From: Bacillus sp. B1-b2
GTDB lineage: Bacteria; Bacillota; Bacilli; Bacillales; Cytobacillaceae
Reading direction: 5' to 3'
Length of the DNA: 64,000 nucleotides
NCBI RefSeq assembly: GCF_009183415.1
Contig: NZ_WEHU01000001.1
Coordinates: 1-64,000 of the forward strand
Positions 7,912 to 15,844 of the stretch are shown in pieces. How positions within the stretch are numbered: the stretch's first letter is position 1; each line of letters starts with the position of its first letter. The notes under the pieces are model-generated. The model was given only the letters and a program-made list of their open reading frames with translations, was not told the DNA's origin and ran no database searches. The position numbers and the translations under genes were made by a program.

Positions 7912-8298
7912 TTAAATAATACTGCTATTTGACTTAATTAACTCTCCTCCAAACTCTATACATTCTTTACAGATAGATACACCTGGACCAACTGCTAAAA
8001 CACCTACTTTAACCGTATTCTTTTGACAGAAAGAACAGGTTGAATGGTAATCTATACTATTTGCGTGAGAGGTTTTTTCTATCGCTTGAAACAGCTCATT
8101 TATTACTTTTAAATCAATTTGTTGAACCTCATTTTTTAATCTCATTACTACTGTAGTATAAGCAATGGCCATTCCTTCGTAAAAGCGCTGTTTATTAGCA
8201 TTTTCCTTTGTTTGTGAAAGTTCCTCGCTTACATTACATAGTTGCTCTAATTCTTTTATCATATTTAATACTTCATTTTCATTCCATTCTTTTCCCAT
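7912..8298 (-). CDS. ClpX-type C4 zinc-finger protein
   Basis: 128 residues from ATG 8298, which has AGGAGGT seven bases upstream; the longer TTG start at 8304 is less likely. The N-terminal two thirds are helical. The C-terminus is a ClpX N-terminal-type zinc finger: CSFCQKN, then KVGVLAVGPGVSICKECIEF. Four cysteines in two CxxC pairs and the GPGV..IC..C spacing match the ClpX zinc-binding domain, which dimerises and binds adaptors and substrates. There is no ATPase domain, so this is a free-standing zinc-finger protein, perhaps an adaptor or decoy for ClpXP (inference). Confidence 0.7.
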   Translation of the reverse strand: MGKEWNENEVLNMIKELEQLCNVSEELSQTKENANKQRFYEGMAIAYTTVVMRLKNEVQQIDLKVINELFQAIEKTSHANSIDYHSTCSFCQKNTVKVGVLAVGPGVSICKECIEFGGELIKSNSSII

Positions 8299-8515
8299 TT
8301 TCAAACCTCCTATTCAAAATATGCGGAAGAAAGTGCAAAAGATATTTTTATTTGGAAAAATAACCCTTAAATTCATAGTATGTTTTAAATCATAGAATTA
8401 TATCTTGGGTGTCTATTTCTAAAGAGGAGTCTGGCAAAAGATATATATAGACTAATAAAGTGGAAACGAAGAAGTTAAAAAACAACGAAAGGATAAGAGA
8501 ATCCAATTACTTGTA

Positions 8516-9181
8516 CTACCTAGAAAACTCTTTTACCATTGGTGGAATCTCCACGAGCTCATTAATGCTAAAACTATCTTTAAAATGAAAATAATTCGAA
8601 TTCTTCTTCCAAATGGTTCTCATTCCTACCTCCTGAGCAGCTTTTATATCATTAATGGGATGATCTCCAATATATACACATTCCGATGGAGTTACTTGAA
8701 GTTTATTCACTGCAGAATGAAAGATAGCAGGATCGGGTTTTTTAATTCCTTCCCATTCAGAAACTAGAATGGTATGAAAATAATCGCTTATTCCTAATGC
8801 CTCTATATTACTCATTTGAAACTGACCAAAACCATTTGTTATTATTCCTAATAGTAACCCTTGTGTTTTTAAGTTATCAAGAACTGATATAAGGTGATTA
8901 TACGGAACTGCATAATCGTGAAAATTTTCTATATAATCTTGTAGAAAATCCTCTGATTGCAACTTCTCAATGGAAAATTCACTCACTAATTGTTTATAAA
9001 CTTGATCTTTCCAGACATATCCATGATTATCTAAATGAATAAATCTATGTATGTATTGTTCTTTGGGGATATGATCAAGATAGTGACTAAAACGGTCATA
9101 TTGGTTAGCTATAAATAGTTGTACAGATTCATCTCTATTCAGTAATGTTCCATCTAAATCAAAAAGTATTGCTTTAATCAT
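8516..9181 (-). CDS. HAD-superfamily hydrolase, YjjG/PGP-like
   Basis: 221 residues from ATG 9181 (GGGAGA five bases upstream), so the protein begins MIKAILFDLDGTLL. HAD motifs are motif I DLDGT with nucleophile and acid/base aspartates, motif II ITNGFG, motif III Lys in GIKKPDPAIF, and motif IV GDHPINDIKAA. A helical cap domain lies between motifs I and II (subfamily IA). It is a magnesium-dependent phosphatase of small phosphorylated metabolites; the substrate cannot be read from sequence. A longer start at 9217 exists but lacks a good ribosome site. It is monocistronic. Confidence 0.85.
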   Translation of the reverse strand: MIKAILFDLDGTLLNRDESVQLFIANQYDRFSHYLDHIPKEQYIHRFIHLDNHGYVWKDQVYKQLVSEFSIEKLQSEDFLQDYIENFHDYAVPYNHLISVLDNLKTQGLLLGIITNGFGQFQMSNIEALGISDYFHTILVSEWEGIKKPDPAIFHSAVNKLQVTPSECVYIGDHPINDIKAAQEVGMRTIWKKNSNYFHFKDSFSINELVEIPPMVKEFSR

Positions 9182-9373
9182 TGCATCTCCCAACCTTTCT
9201 CTAATTATTTCTTTCATTTACGGAAAAATTCCTTCTTTATCTGTACTTATTTCTATTTTTTGTAAAAAGTAATATCGGTTGCTTTTTTTCTTAGAAGTTA
9301 TGGATGATATGTACGGTAATGGATAGGGAAGATTGAGTTTTTCCTAAATGAAAAAGTGCTAAAAAAGACAGAA

Positions 9374-9413
9374 GCCCTTTAAAAATAGTAATATTATTCG
9401 TTCTTTAAAGAGC
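9374..9413 (-). terminator. terminator of the GntR-ABC operon
   Basis: TTTAAAGAGC and GCCCTTTAAA (9404-9413, 9374-9383) pair with one mismatch or wobble. On the minus strand a T-rich stretch follows (CTGTCTTTTTT). Confidence 0.55.
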
Positions 9414-9436
9414 CAAGCTATATACTATTATTTAGT

Positions 9437-10042
9437 TTAGAATGCTTTTTTTAGGTAAATTCCTAGCGTGGTCCTCCACGAAATAAGAAAAACAAATGCA
9501 AGTAGAACAAAGCAGCTTATATATAAAACAATAGGAGATGCTTCCGTAATGACTGTGGTAATGGCAGGGAAATGTCTACCTAAAAATGATACAATAGGAG
9601 GACCTATAAAAGTTGAAGCAAGAAAGCTAAGTATGGCAATTATAAAAAAATAGCCTTGTTTAACGATATAAAATAATGGAAACATAATCGAAATATATAT
9701 TAAAAATAACCCTATGCTAAATAATAAATCTTGAATAGTAAAAGCTTTATTGAAAACCGTCAGTACAATACAAGTGATGGATATGCCCAAAATCATATAA
9801 AAAAGTGCACCTAGGTAACGTGAAGCAATAATTTCCTTTCTTGTATAAGGTAAGGAGTTTAATAGGATATTTGTTTGTACCTTCTCATCATAAGCATAAG
9901 TATTTAAAGGGATGAAAATGCTTGCAACGGTAAAAATTAAGATAGGGTGTGATCCTGCTAGAATAAAAACTAAGAGATAAGGGATAAAGATTAATAATTG
10001 TTTCTTTTGTAGGATAACATCACGTCTGATTAAATTAAACAC
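9437..10042 (-). CDS. ABC-2 type transporter permease
   Basis: 201 residues with six hydrophobic segments, as in small ABC-2 permeases (YtrC/D-like). The GTG start overlaps the ATPase stop by eight bases and is preceded by GGAGGAG. The motif NLIRRDVILQKKQLLIF at the N-terminus, with a basic first cytoplasmic segment, is typical. It would pair with the adjacent ATPase to form a two-component exporter or bacitracin/cell-envelope-stress type transporter. The substrate is unknown. The operon order gntR-ATPase-permease resembles the YtrA-type systems of Bacillus. Confidence 0.75.
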   Translation of the reverse strand: MFNLIRRDVILQKKQLLIFIPYLLVFILAGSHPILIFTVASIFIPLNTYAYDEKVQTNILLNSLPYTRKEIIASRYLGALFYMILGISITCIVLTVFNKAFTIQDLLFSIGLFLIYISIMFPLFYIVKQGYFFIIAILSFLASTFIGPPIVSFLGRHFPAITTVITEASPIVLYISCFVLLAFVFLISWRTTLGIYLKKAF

Positions 10043-10901
10043 GCTGAACTCCTCCTTTCAAATAATACATAATATCTTCGAGAGAAGCATGTTCTATCAA
10101 AACGGATTCCCCGAATATATCTTTTACTGTTTTTGCTTGGTCAGTCAATCCTTCAAATCCAGTAGATGCCCGGTGAATGTGAAGAAAAGCTTTCTCCGTA
10201 TCCCTATCAAGTAGTTCTGTTCTTCCTTTTACGAGCGCATAGTTTTCTGCAATTTCATGTATAGATTTTTGAAACACTAATTCTCCTCTTCTTATATAAG
10301 CAATATAATCTGCAATACGATCTAGGTCTGAGGTAATATGAGTAGAAAAGAAAATGGTTTTGTCTCCATCTACTAACAAATCCTGTAATAAGATTAAAAG
10401 CTCTCTTTTAAAAACAGGATCTAATCCAGCTGTAGGTTCATCCATAATGATTAATTCTGCATGATGAGATAGAGCTATGGCTAAGGAAGCTTTCATCTGC
10501 ATTCCTTTAGAAAAAGTTTTAATTGGCTTATTTAATGGCAATTCAAATTGATCCATATACTCATAAAATAGTCGATCTTCCCAATTTTTATAGGCTGGTG
10601 CAACAATACGTTTGATATCCTTTAAGTGAAGACCTTCAAAGAATATATTTTCATCGAAAACAAATCCTAGTCGTTCTTTAATTGATTTTTCATGTGTTTT
10701 ATAATCTAATCCAAAAACTTTTACTTCTCCTAAATCAGGTCGTAACAAATTCATCATTAATTTGATAGTGGTAGACTTACCTGCACCATTAGAACCAATA
10801 AATCCTGTAATATAACCTTTCTTTATTTGCAAATTCATATTATTAACAGAAAAATCCTTGAACTTCTTATTTACATTAATCATTTCAACCACATTTTCCA
10901 T
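10035..10901 (-). CDS. ABC transporter ATP-binding protein
   Basis: 288 residues. Walker A GSNGAGKST, the signature TFSKGMQMKASLAIAL (variant of LSGGQ, as in many YtrB/GldA-like ATPases), Walker B LIIMDEPTAGLDP and the switch His in FFSTHITSDLDRIAD are all present. ATG 10901 has GGAGTGAG upstream and follows the gntR stop by five bases. It powers the downstream permease. Regulation is likely through the GntR protein encoded first in the operon. Confidence 0.88.
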   Translation of the reverse strand: MENVVEMINVNKKFKDFSVNNMNLQIKKGYITGFIGSNGAGKSTTIKLMMNLLRPDLGEVKVFGLDYKTHEKSIKERLGFVFDENIFFEGLHLKDIKRIVAPAYKNWEDRLFYEYMDQFELPLNKPIKTFSKGMQMKASLAIALSHHAELIIMDEPTAGLDPVFKRELLILLQDLLVDGDKTIFFSTHITSDLDRIADYIAYIRRGELVFQKSIHEIAENYALVKGRTELLDRDTEKAFLHIHRASTGFEGLTDQAKTVKDIFGESVLIEHASLEDIMYYLKGGVQRV

Positions 10902-10906
10902 TTAGC

Positions 10907-11278
10907 TCACTCCTCATACAGAATATTTAGTAATTGCTGCAATTCCTCTAACGGAAGACCAATTTCTTTACTATTAAGAATGACTGCGCTAAGCTGCTCT
11001 TCAATAACTTTTAACTTTTTTTCTCTCATAATCTCGAGGTTTTGCTCTGCTACATACGAACCTTTTCCGACAATAGAATATATAAATCCTTCTTTTTCCA
11101 ATTCGTCATAGGCTCGTTTAGTTGTAATCACACTTATTTGTAATTCTTTGGCAAGTTTGCGCATAGAAGGGATTGCTTCACCTTCCTTTAGTTCGCCAGT
11201 TAATATAGAAGCTTTTATCTGACTAGTTATTTGTTCATAAATTGGCTCTTTAGAATGGTTAGAAATAACGATTTGCAT
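10907..11278 (-). CDS. GntR-family (YtrA subfamily) repressor
   Basis: 123 residues from ATG 11278 (GAGGG six bases upstream); a longer start at 11308 is not supported. It has a winged helix-turn-helix with classic GntR sequence: PIYEQITSQIKASILTGEL, then IPSMRKLAKELQISVITTK and GFIYSIVGKGSYVA. The C-terminal part is only about 45 residues, as in the YtrA subfamily, which has no large effector domain and typically represses an adjoining ABC operon. It is the first gene of the operon with the ATPase and permease. An inverted repeat upstream is its likely operator. Confidence 0.85.
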   Translation of the reverse strand: MQIVISNHSKEPIYEQITSQIKASILTGELKEGEAIPSMRKLAKELQISVITTKRAYDELEKEGFIYSIVGKGSYVAEQNLEIMREKKLKVIEEQLSAVILNSKEIGLPLEELQQLLNILYEE

Positions 11279-11336
11279 GCCAATCCCTCTTCTTTCTTTT
11301 TTTAGCATACATTTAGGTTGATTCTTTTTTGAAATA

Positions 11337-11368
11337 TTGTATATATACTATAATAACAATATATACAA
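11337..11368 (-). promoter_or_regulatory. inverted repeat and promoter region of the GntR-ABC operon
   Basis: TTGTATATAT (11337-11346) and ATATATACAA (11359-11368) are exact inverted copies separated by 12 bases. Read on the minus strand, TTGTAT can serve as -35 with TATACA as -10 at 17-base spacing, so a repressor bound here would cover the promoter. YtrA-subfamily operators are AT-rich palindromes containing GTATA/TATAC. Assignment to this GntR protein is inference. Confidence 0.5.
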
Positions 11369-11449
11369 AAAAGGATATATTTGCAATTGTTTATTTAGAA
11401 AAATCTATATTTTTTCAAATAATAAGCATCTTTAAAAAGTTTGCACTAT

Positions 11450-11478
11450 TTGATTAACTGGTGAAAATTAGCTATACT
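11450..11478 (+). promoter_or_regulatory. sigma-A promoter
   Basis: TTGATT (11450-11455) and TATACT (11473-11478) are spaced 17 bases apart. It would drive the small open frame at 11524 and the monooxygenase at 11673. The surrounding gap 11279-11672 otherwise holds only the inverted repeat upstream of gntR. Confidence 0.6.
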
Positions 11479-11523
11479 TCTGAAATGAAATGTAATTTAC
11501 TGGATTAATAGTTTAGAAAGGCA

Positions 11524-11607
11524 ATGTTTAAAATGAATGTGGATAAGTTAGAGGAAAAAATGGACTTGATAAAGAGGGTAAGTAGGAGAGGAGATTTTAA
11601 AGGATAA
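11524..11607 (+). CDS. very small open frame, 27 codons
   Basis: ATG 11524 (or 11533) to TAA 11605-11607 encodes a highly charged peptide (MFKMNVDKLEEKMDLIKRVS and seven more residues). It follows a good sigma-A promoter, and AAAGG is close upstream of the ATG, though the spacing is short. No family is recognised. It may be a leader peptide, a gene remnant or chance. Confidence 0.2.
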   Translation: MFKMNVDKLEEKMDLIKRVSRRGDFKG

Positions 11608-11672
11608 TTTAATTAATGGCAATATAGTTAAGTGAGTCAATAAATTTCTTTGTATGTAGGGGGAAGTAATGA

Positions 11673-11987
11673 ATGATAAATCAAAAGAAATCTTATTATG
11701 CAGTCATTTTTTCTTCACAAAGAACAGATGGAGATAATGGATATGGAAAAATGGCAAAAACAATGGAAGAGTTAGCTTCCAAACAAAAAGGGTTTCTTGG
11801 AATTGAAAGTGCTAGAGATAGTGAACTTGGAATAACTGTGTCCTATTGGGAGACATTAGAGGATATAACTAGTTGGAAAGAACACGCTGCACATAAAACA
11901 GCTCAGGATAAAGGTAAAAGAGAATGGTATAAAAATTATAAAGTTCGAATTTGCAAAGTGGAGAGGGAGTATACTATTGACAGTTAA
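11673..11987 (+). CDS. antibiotic biosynthesis monooxygenase (ABM) domain protein
   Basis: 104 residues from ATG 11673 behind AGGGGGAAG. The ABM ferredoxin-like dimeric alpha/beta barrel signature is visible: YYAVIFSSQRTD, EELASKQKGFLGIES, ITVSYWETLEDITSWKEHAA and YKVRICKVERE. It belongs to the YqjZ/DUF-type stand-alone ABM proteins. Members include heme-degrading and quinol monooxygenases, but many have no known substrate. No heme-degrading NWR triad is evident. It is a single gene from a sigma-A promoter at 11450. Confidence 0.75.
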   Translation: MINQKKSYYAVIFSSQRTDGDNGYGKMAKTMEELASKQKGFLGIESARDSELGITVSYWETLEDITSWKEHAAHKTAQDKGKREWYKNYKVRICKVEREYTIDS

Positions 11988-12032
11988 TAAGTAGTAGGAA
12001 GAATATATACCTTATTTTTCTAGGAGGGAAAA

Positions 12033-12771
12033 ATGAAACTAGAAGATTTTCTTCCAGCCATACAGAAACTTCCGTACAACCATTTCTTGGAGAAGACAGA
12101 CTTACTAATCGGTGATTTTCTGATGGAAACGGGTGTAATCTTTCTATGTATTATGCGCCTCATAATGAATATAACAATACAGATGCAAAAGTTATTATTG
12201 TTGGAATTACACCAGGCTGGACACAAATGCGACACTCCTTTGAAAGTTTATTATTAATGAAGACCAAATATCCTTACATCAGACGCTGCAAAAGGTTAAA
12301 GAAGCTGCCAATTTTGCTGGAAAGATGCGTAAAAACCTTATTACGATGTTAAATGAATGTTCTCTTTCAAAAGCATTAGGATTAACAGATTGTTCTTTTC
12401 TTTTTTCAGATAGTAGACAGTTGCTTCATACAACATCATTAATAAAATATCCAGTTTTTTATAAAGTAAAAAATTACACTGGTCATCAACCACCTATTCA
12501 AAAAAGCAATCTTCTATGCCAATATGCTTATCGTGTTTTTCCACAAGAACTTAGTATGATTCCAAGAAATGCTTTAATCATTCCGCTTGGCAGTATGGTA
12601 GAGGAAACCCTGAAAACATTGAATCAAAATAGTGCTATACATCAAACATTTCTCACCGGCTTTCCTCATTCCTCAGGTGCGAATGGACATAGAATCAGAC
12701 AATTTCAAGAACAGAAAGAACAATTAAGAAAACAAATAGAGAACTGGGCTTGGGAGAGTAAAAGAAAGTAG
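12033..12771 (+). pseudogene. uracil-DNA glycosylase-superfamily-like gene with two frameshifts
   Basis: Three pieces in three frames follow AGGAGGG and ATG 12033: MKLEDFLPAIQKLPYNHFLE in frame one; DGNGCNLSMYYAPHNEYNN to VIIVGITPGWTQM in frame two; and NEDQISLHQTLQKVKEAANF then AGKMRKNLITM, with the remaining 148-codon frame to TAG 12771. Joined, they make one protein of about 245 residues. VGITPGWTQ and a C-terminal LTGFPHSSGANGHR resemble the motif-1 and motif-2 positions of UDG-like proteins. Breaks lie at about 12115-12130 and 12250-12260, both needing a -1 correction. The start and ribosome site are intact, so decay is recent, or these are errors. Confidence 0.65.
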
Positions 12772-12790
12772 GAGTCTACTTTCTTTTACT
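12757..12790. terminator. bidirectional terminator
   Basis: AGTAAAAGAAAGTAG (12757-12771) and CTACTTTCTTTTACT (12776-12790) form a perfect 15-bp stem with a 4-base loop. The stem contains the stop codon of the UDG-like gene and is followed by TTTTT. It faces the convergent GNAT gene. Confidence 0.75.
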
Positions 12791-12792
12791 TT

Positions 12793-13233
12793 TTATAGCT
12801 TTTTTAAATATACATAGCTTACTTTAGAATATTCCATCTTTTCTTCATAGAAACGGTGAGCGTCTATTCTTTGAAGTCCAGATGATAATGATATTGTAGA
12901 GTAGTCATTCTTAATTGCCCATTCTTGAACATATTTTAGAATGGTTGCTCCAAATCCATTTGATCGATCAAGACTACTTGTTACTAAATCACATATCCAA
13001 ATAAATCTTCCATTATATAAAGTAATCATTGGCATAAACCCACATAAAGCAACAATACTTCCATCAACATATAAGGCTACCAATTGATATTTCTCCTTGA
13101 TTGTTGCTTCTTCGACTAATTCTAAATACGCTTGTAGATCTAAAGAAGTTCTTAGTTGTTTCATGATTGGATAAGCTTCTATCCATTTTTCTTTTGTTGT
13201 TAAAAAACTAAAGTGTGTTGCTTGCTTCTTCAT
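12793..13233 (-). CDS. GNAT-family N-acetyltransferase
   Basis: 146 residues from ATG 13233, which has AGGAGG seven bases upstream. The GNAT fold is visible: VALYVDGSIVALCGF (beta strands 2-3), FIWICDLVTSSLDRSNGFGA (beta 4 and the acetyl-CoA pyrophosphate loop RSNGFGA), TISLSSGLQRIDAHRFYEE (beta 5 and helix 4, the usual catalytic-site arrangement) and a final MEYSKVSYVYLKK strand. Substrate is unknown. It is divergent from a MocR-type regulator 104 bp away, a common pairing in Bacillus, so the regulator probably controls it. Confidence 0.85.
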   Translation of the reverse strand: MKKQATHFSFLTTKEKWIEAYPIMKQLRTSLDLQAYLELVEEATIKEKYQLVALYVDGSIVALCGFMPMITLYNGRFIWICDLVTSSLDRSNGFGATILKYVQEWAIKNDYSTISLSSGLQRIDAHRFYEEKMEYSKVSYVYLKKL

Positions 13234-13287
13234 TCTTTTTCCTCCTATCCTTTTTACCAATTAAATCATATTCTGGTATAAATATAA

Positions 13288-13318
13288 GGATCAGTTTTGA
13301 TAAAATGGAAGGTATCAG
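13288..13318. promoter_or_regulatory. direct repeats between the GNAT and MocR genes
   Basis: GGATCAG (13288-13294) and GGTATCAG (13311-13318) start 23 bases apart, about two helical turns. MocR-type regulators often bind such direct repeats. Placement in the shared 104-bp promoter region fits, but the match is short. Confidence 0.35.
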
Positions 13319-13337
13319 ATGGTGGGGAGAGAAGTAG

Positions 13338-14744
13338 ATGAATGAATTGACACCAATTTTACAAAAAGAAGTAAAGGAACCATTATATATACAGTTAACA
13401 AACTATTTAAAGCAAGAGATTATAAATGGAAAATTACCTTTAAATGAAAAATTACCTTCTAAACGAAAATTTGCTCTCCATCTTCAGGTGAGTTTTAATA
13501 CTGTTCAAGCAGCATATGATCAGCTTGTTGCAGAAGGCTTCATAGAAAGTGCTCCAAGAAAAGGATACTTTGTATCTCTTCATTTAGAAGAAAATATTAT
13601 TAAGCAGGTAGCGGATGAACAATTGGCACAAATTCAAGATTCAGATCCACCAATATGTATCGATTTTAGCTCTGGTAGAGTAGATAGTGACCAATTTCCT
13701 TTAAATGCATGGAGGAAGTTATCTATTCAATCTATTATGGAGAGCCAGAAAGATTGGTTTCATAATGGAGAACCTCAAGGTGATGTTTCATTAAGAAAAG
13801 AAATTGCTACATATCTCTATTCTTCTAGAGGAGTGAATTGCAATGCTAATTCAATCGTCATAGGTGCAGGTACGCAAGTATTAATGGCATTAATTGGTCA
13901 ATTAATGGGGAGAGATAAGCGATATGCGTTTGAGAACCCAGGTTTTCACCGTACGAGAAGAGTGATAGAAGATTTAGGTGCTGATACTATCCCAATATCA
14001 CTTGATGAACATGGCGTTCGTGTGGAGGAATTATATAAAAGTAAGGCAGATGTTCTATATGTTACACCTTCTCATCAATTTCCTTTTGGAATGATTATGC
14101 CTATTAATAGACGAATGGAATTGTTAGAATGGGCAGGAGAAAATAATAGTTATATTATAGAAGATGATTATGATGGAGAATTTAGATACAAGGGAAAGCC
14201 TATACCTGCGTTATTTAGTTGGAATAACAGTGATCGCGTAATCTATTTGGGCACATTTTCGAAGTCGCTCATTCCTTCGGTGAGAATTAGCTATATGGTG
14301 TTACCGAATAACTTGGTTTCAATCTATAAAAAATATTTCACTATTTATAAACAAACTGTGTCTCGTCAACAGCAAGATACCTTAGCTCGTTTTATGAAAG
14401 AAGGCTACTATAACAGTCACTTAAATAAAATGAGGACACTATATCGTAAGAAACGTCATACACTTCTTCAAGCAATAGTGAGCTATTTTGGTGAAAAAGT
14501 AGAAGTAATTGGAGAGAATTCAGGTTTACATATTGTCTTAGAAATAAAAACGAATAAAAAGGAGGAAGAATTAATAATAGAATCAGAGTGTGTTGGCGTA
14601 AAAGTGTATCCTCTTTCTATCTATTATTTCCATGGAGAAAAAAGTCTTTTTCCACAGGTTCTTTTAGGATATGGAGGATTATCCGTTCATGAGATTGAAG
14701 GGGGAATTAAGCTTTTACATAAGGCGTGGTTTCCATCATGTTAG
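13338..14744 (+). CDS. MocR-family regulator, GntR HTH fused to a PLP aminotransferase-like domain
   Basis: 468 residues. The N-terminus is a GntR winged helix (PLYIQLTNYLKQEIINGKLP, LPSKRKFALHLQVSFNTVQA, ESAPRKGYFV). Residues about 105-465 are a fold-type I aminotransferase-like domain, with DDYDGEFRY and the PLP Schiff-base lysine Lys309 in LGTFSKSLIPSVRISYM. Such proteins (GabR, PdxR) sense PLP or an amino compound and are not usually catalytic. ATG 13338 follows GGGGAGAGAAG. It is divergent from a GNAT gene that may be its target. Which MocR member it is cannot be settled; the Lys is intact, so PLP binding is expected. Confidence 0.85.
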   Translation: MNELTPILQKEVKEPLYIQLTNYLKQEIINGKLPLNEKLPSKRKFALHLQVSFNTVQAAYDQLVAEGFIESAPRKGYFVSLHLEENIIKQVADEQLAQIQDSDPPICIDFSSGRVDSDQFPLNAWRKLSIQSIMESQKDWFHNGEPQGDVSLRKEIATYLYSSRGVNCNANSIVIGAGTQVLMALIGQLMGRDKRYAFENPGFHRTRRVIEDLGADTIPISLDEHGVRVEELYKSKADVLYVTPSHQFPFGMIMPINRRMELLEWAGENNSYIIEDDYDGEFRYKGKPIPALFSWNNSDRVIYLGTFSKSLIPSVRISYMVLPNNLVSIYKKYFTIYKQTVSRQQQDTLARFMKEGYYNSHLNKMRTLYRKKRHTLLQAIVSYFGEKVEVIGENSGLHIVLEIKTNKKEEELIIESECVGVKVYPLSIYYFHGEKSLFPQVLLGYGGLSVHEIEGGIKLLHKAWFPSC

Positions 14745-14757
14745 AACAATGAAGAAA

Positions 14758-14791
14758 GGTGTTACCAAGTAGCAAAATTCGTTGGTAACCT
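14758..14791 (+). terminator. terminator after the MocR gene
   Basis: GTTACCAA (14761-14768) pairs with TTGGTAAC (14782-14789), extended by flanking G-C pairs with a bulge. A weak T-run (CCATTTTAC) follows. Confidence 0.5.
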
Positions 14792-14813
14792 CCATTTTAC
14801 TTACAGAAATTTA

Positions 14814-14936
14814 TCATGAGTGGGTTGAAGGAAAATTCTCTTTGGAACCTACAACGGAAAAGTGCTCTAGATTATTGGTACCATCTAGTAATTCTTGTTG
14901 TACGTCCTTATTAACAATGTTTAATTCAATAAAAGT
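14814..14936 (-). pseudogene. remnant of an unidentified minus-strand gene
   Basis: On the minus strand 40 codons are open up to TGA 14814-14816 and encode TFIELNIVNKDVQQELLDGT followed by NNLEHFSVVGSK and a short tail. No start codon occurs; the frame begins after a stop at 14937. A strong AAGGAGGCG motif lies further upstream (about 14984-14992), followed by stops in all frames. It looks like the C-terminal end of a small decayed gene. The family is not recognised. The rest of the 14745-15070 gap shows nothing else. Confidence 0.3.
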
Positions 14937-15070
14937 TTAATATGAATCTTTTGGTTTAACACTATCTTTTACTACTTATGATCGCCTCCTTGTATATCTT
15001 TAAGTTACATTTCGAGGTAAAATAGAAATGTTATTTAAATATTCTGAATGAAAAATGGAGGGACTAATAC

Positions 15071-15592
15071 ATGAAGCAAGCATTAGTGATAATTGATATT
15101 CAAGAAGCTTTTTTTCTAGAGGAAGAGTATCATTTGTATGAATATGAGAAAGTTGTTGCTACCATCAACAATGCAATAAATCGTGCTAGAGAGAATGAAG
15201 TTCCCATTATATTTATTCAACATACTGAAGAAGCACCGTCTGAATTTGCGAGGGGAACAGCTACTTGGGAACTGCATCAAGGTTTACACAAGGAAGGTTC
15301 GGATATTGTTATAGAAAAAATTACGTGGGATGCATTCTATCAAACAGCATTTGATGAAACATTGAAGAAGCTTGGTGTGGAGCAATTAGTCTTTTTAGGA
15401 GCACAAACAGAATTTTGTTTAGATACAACGATGCGAAATGCTTATAGTAGAGGATATCAACAAAATTTACTAGTGAAAGATGGACATAGTACTTTAGACA
15501 GCAATGTGTTAACAGCAAAAGATATTATTCGTCATCATGAATCTGTTTGGAATAATCGATTTGTAAAGATAGTGGAAGTGGAGGGAATTTAA
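15071..15592 (+). CDS. isochorismatase-family cysteine hydrolase
   Basis: 173 residues. The catalytic triad of the isochorismatase/nicotinamidase superfamily is in place: Asp9 in VIIDIQ, Lys83 in VIEKITWDAF, and nucleophile Cys116 in GAQTEFCLDTTMRNA, preceded by the usual non-proline cis-peptide region. ATG 15071 follows ATGGAGGGAC. It resembles the YwoC/PncA-like small hydrolases that cleave amides or vinyl ethers. There is no siderophore-type aryl carrier domain. The substrate is unknown. It is a single gene. Confidence 0.85.
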   Translation: MKQALVIIDIQEAFFLEEEYHLYEYEKVVATINNAINRARENEVPIIFIQHTEEAPSEFARGTATWELHQGLHKEGSDIVIEKITWDAFYQTAFDETLKKLGVEQLVFLGAQTEFCLDTTMRNAYSRGYQQNLLVKDGHSTLDSNVLTAKDIIRHHESVWNNRFVKIVEVEGI

Positions 15593-15759
15593 TAATTAAT
15601 AACTAGATTATAGATGATCTGGTTGTTTTACATGGCATAATAGTAGTCTAATTTAATCTATGAAATGGGAAGGTAATAGAACCCTTTATTTGATTTTTAG
15701 TATTTTTGTAAATTTATTTGATGTTAAATGAACGACAGAAGAGAGTGAAACTAGAAAAA

Positions 15760-15788
15760 AAGTCGTTCATAACTAATATGAACGACTT
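15760..15788 (-). terminator. terminator of yqkF
   Basis: An 11-bp perfect stem (15760-15770 with 15778-15788, AAGTCGTTCAT/ATGAACGACTT) has a 7-base loop. On the minus strand it is followed by TTTTTT, so it terminates the aldo/keto reductase gene. The half-stem AAATGAACGACA recurs at 15726-15736. Confidence 0.75.
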
Positions 15789-15844
15789 AAAAACAATTAA
15801 TAGAATACTAGTCTTGTATAAATAAAGAGTAATCTTAATAGTTA

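Noticed and set aside
10827-11111. 94-codon plus-strand frame across the ABC ATPase and GntR genes
   Set aside because: It is antisense to two strongly supported genes.
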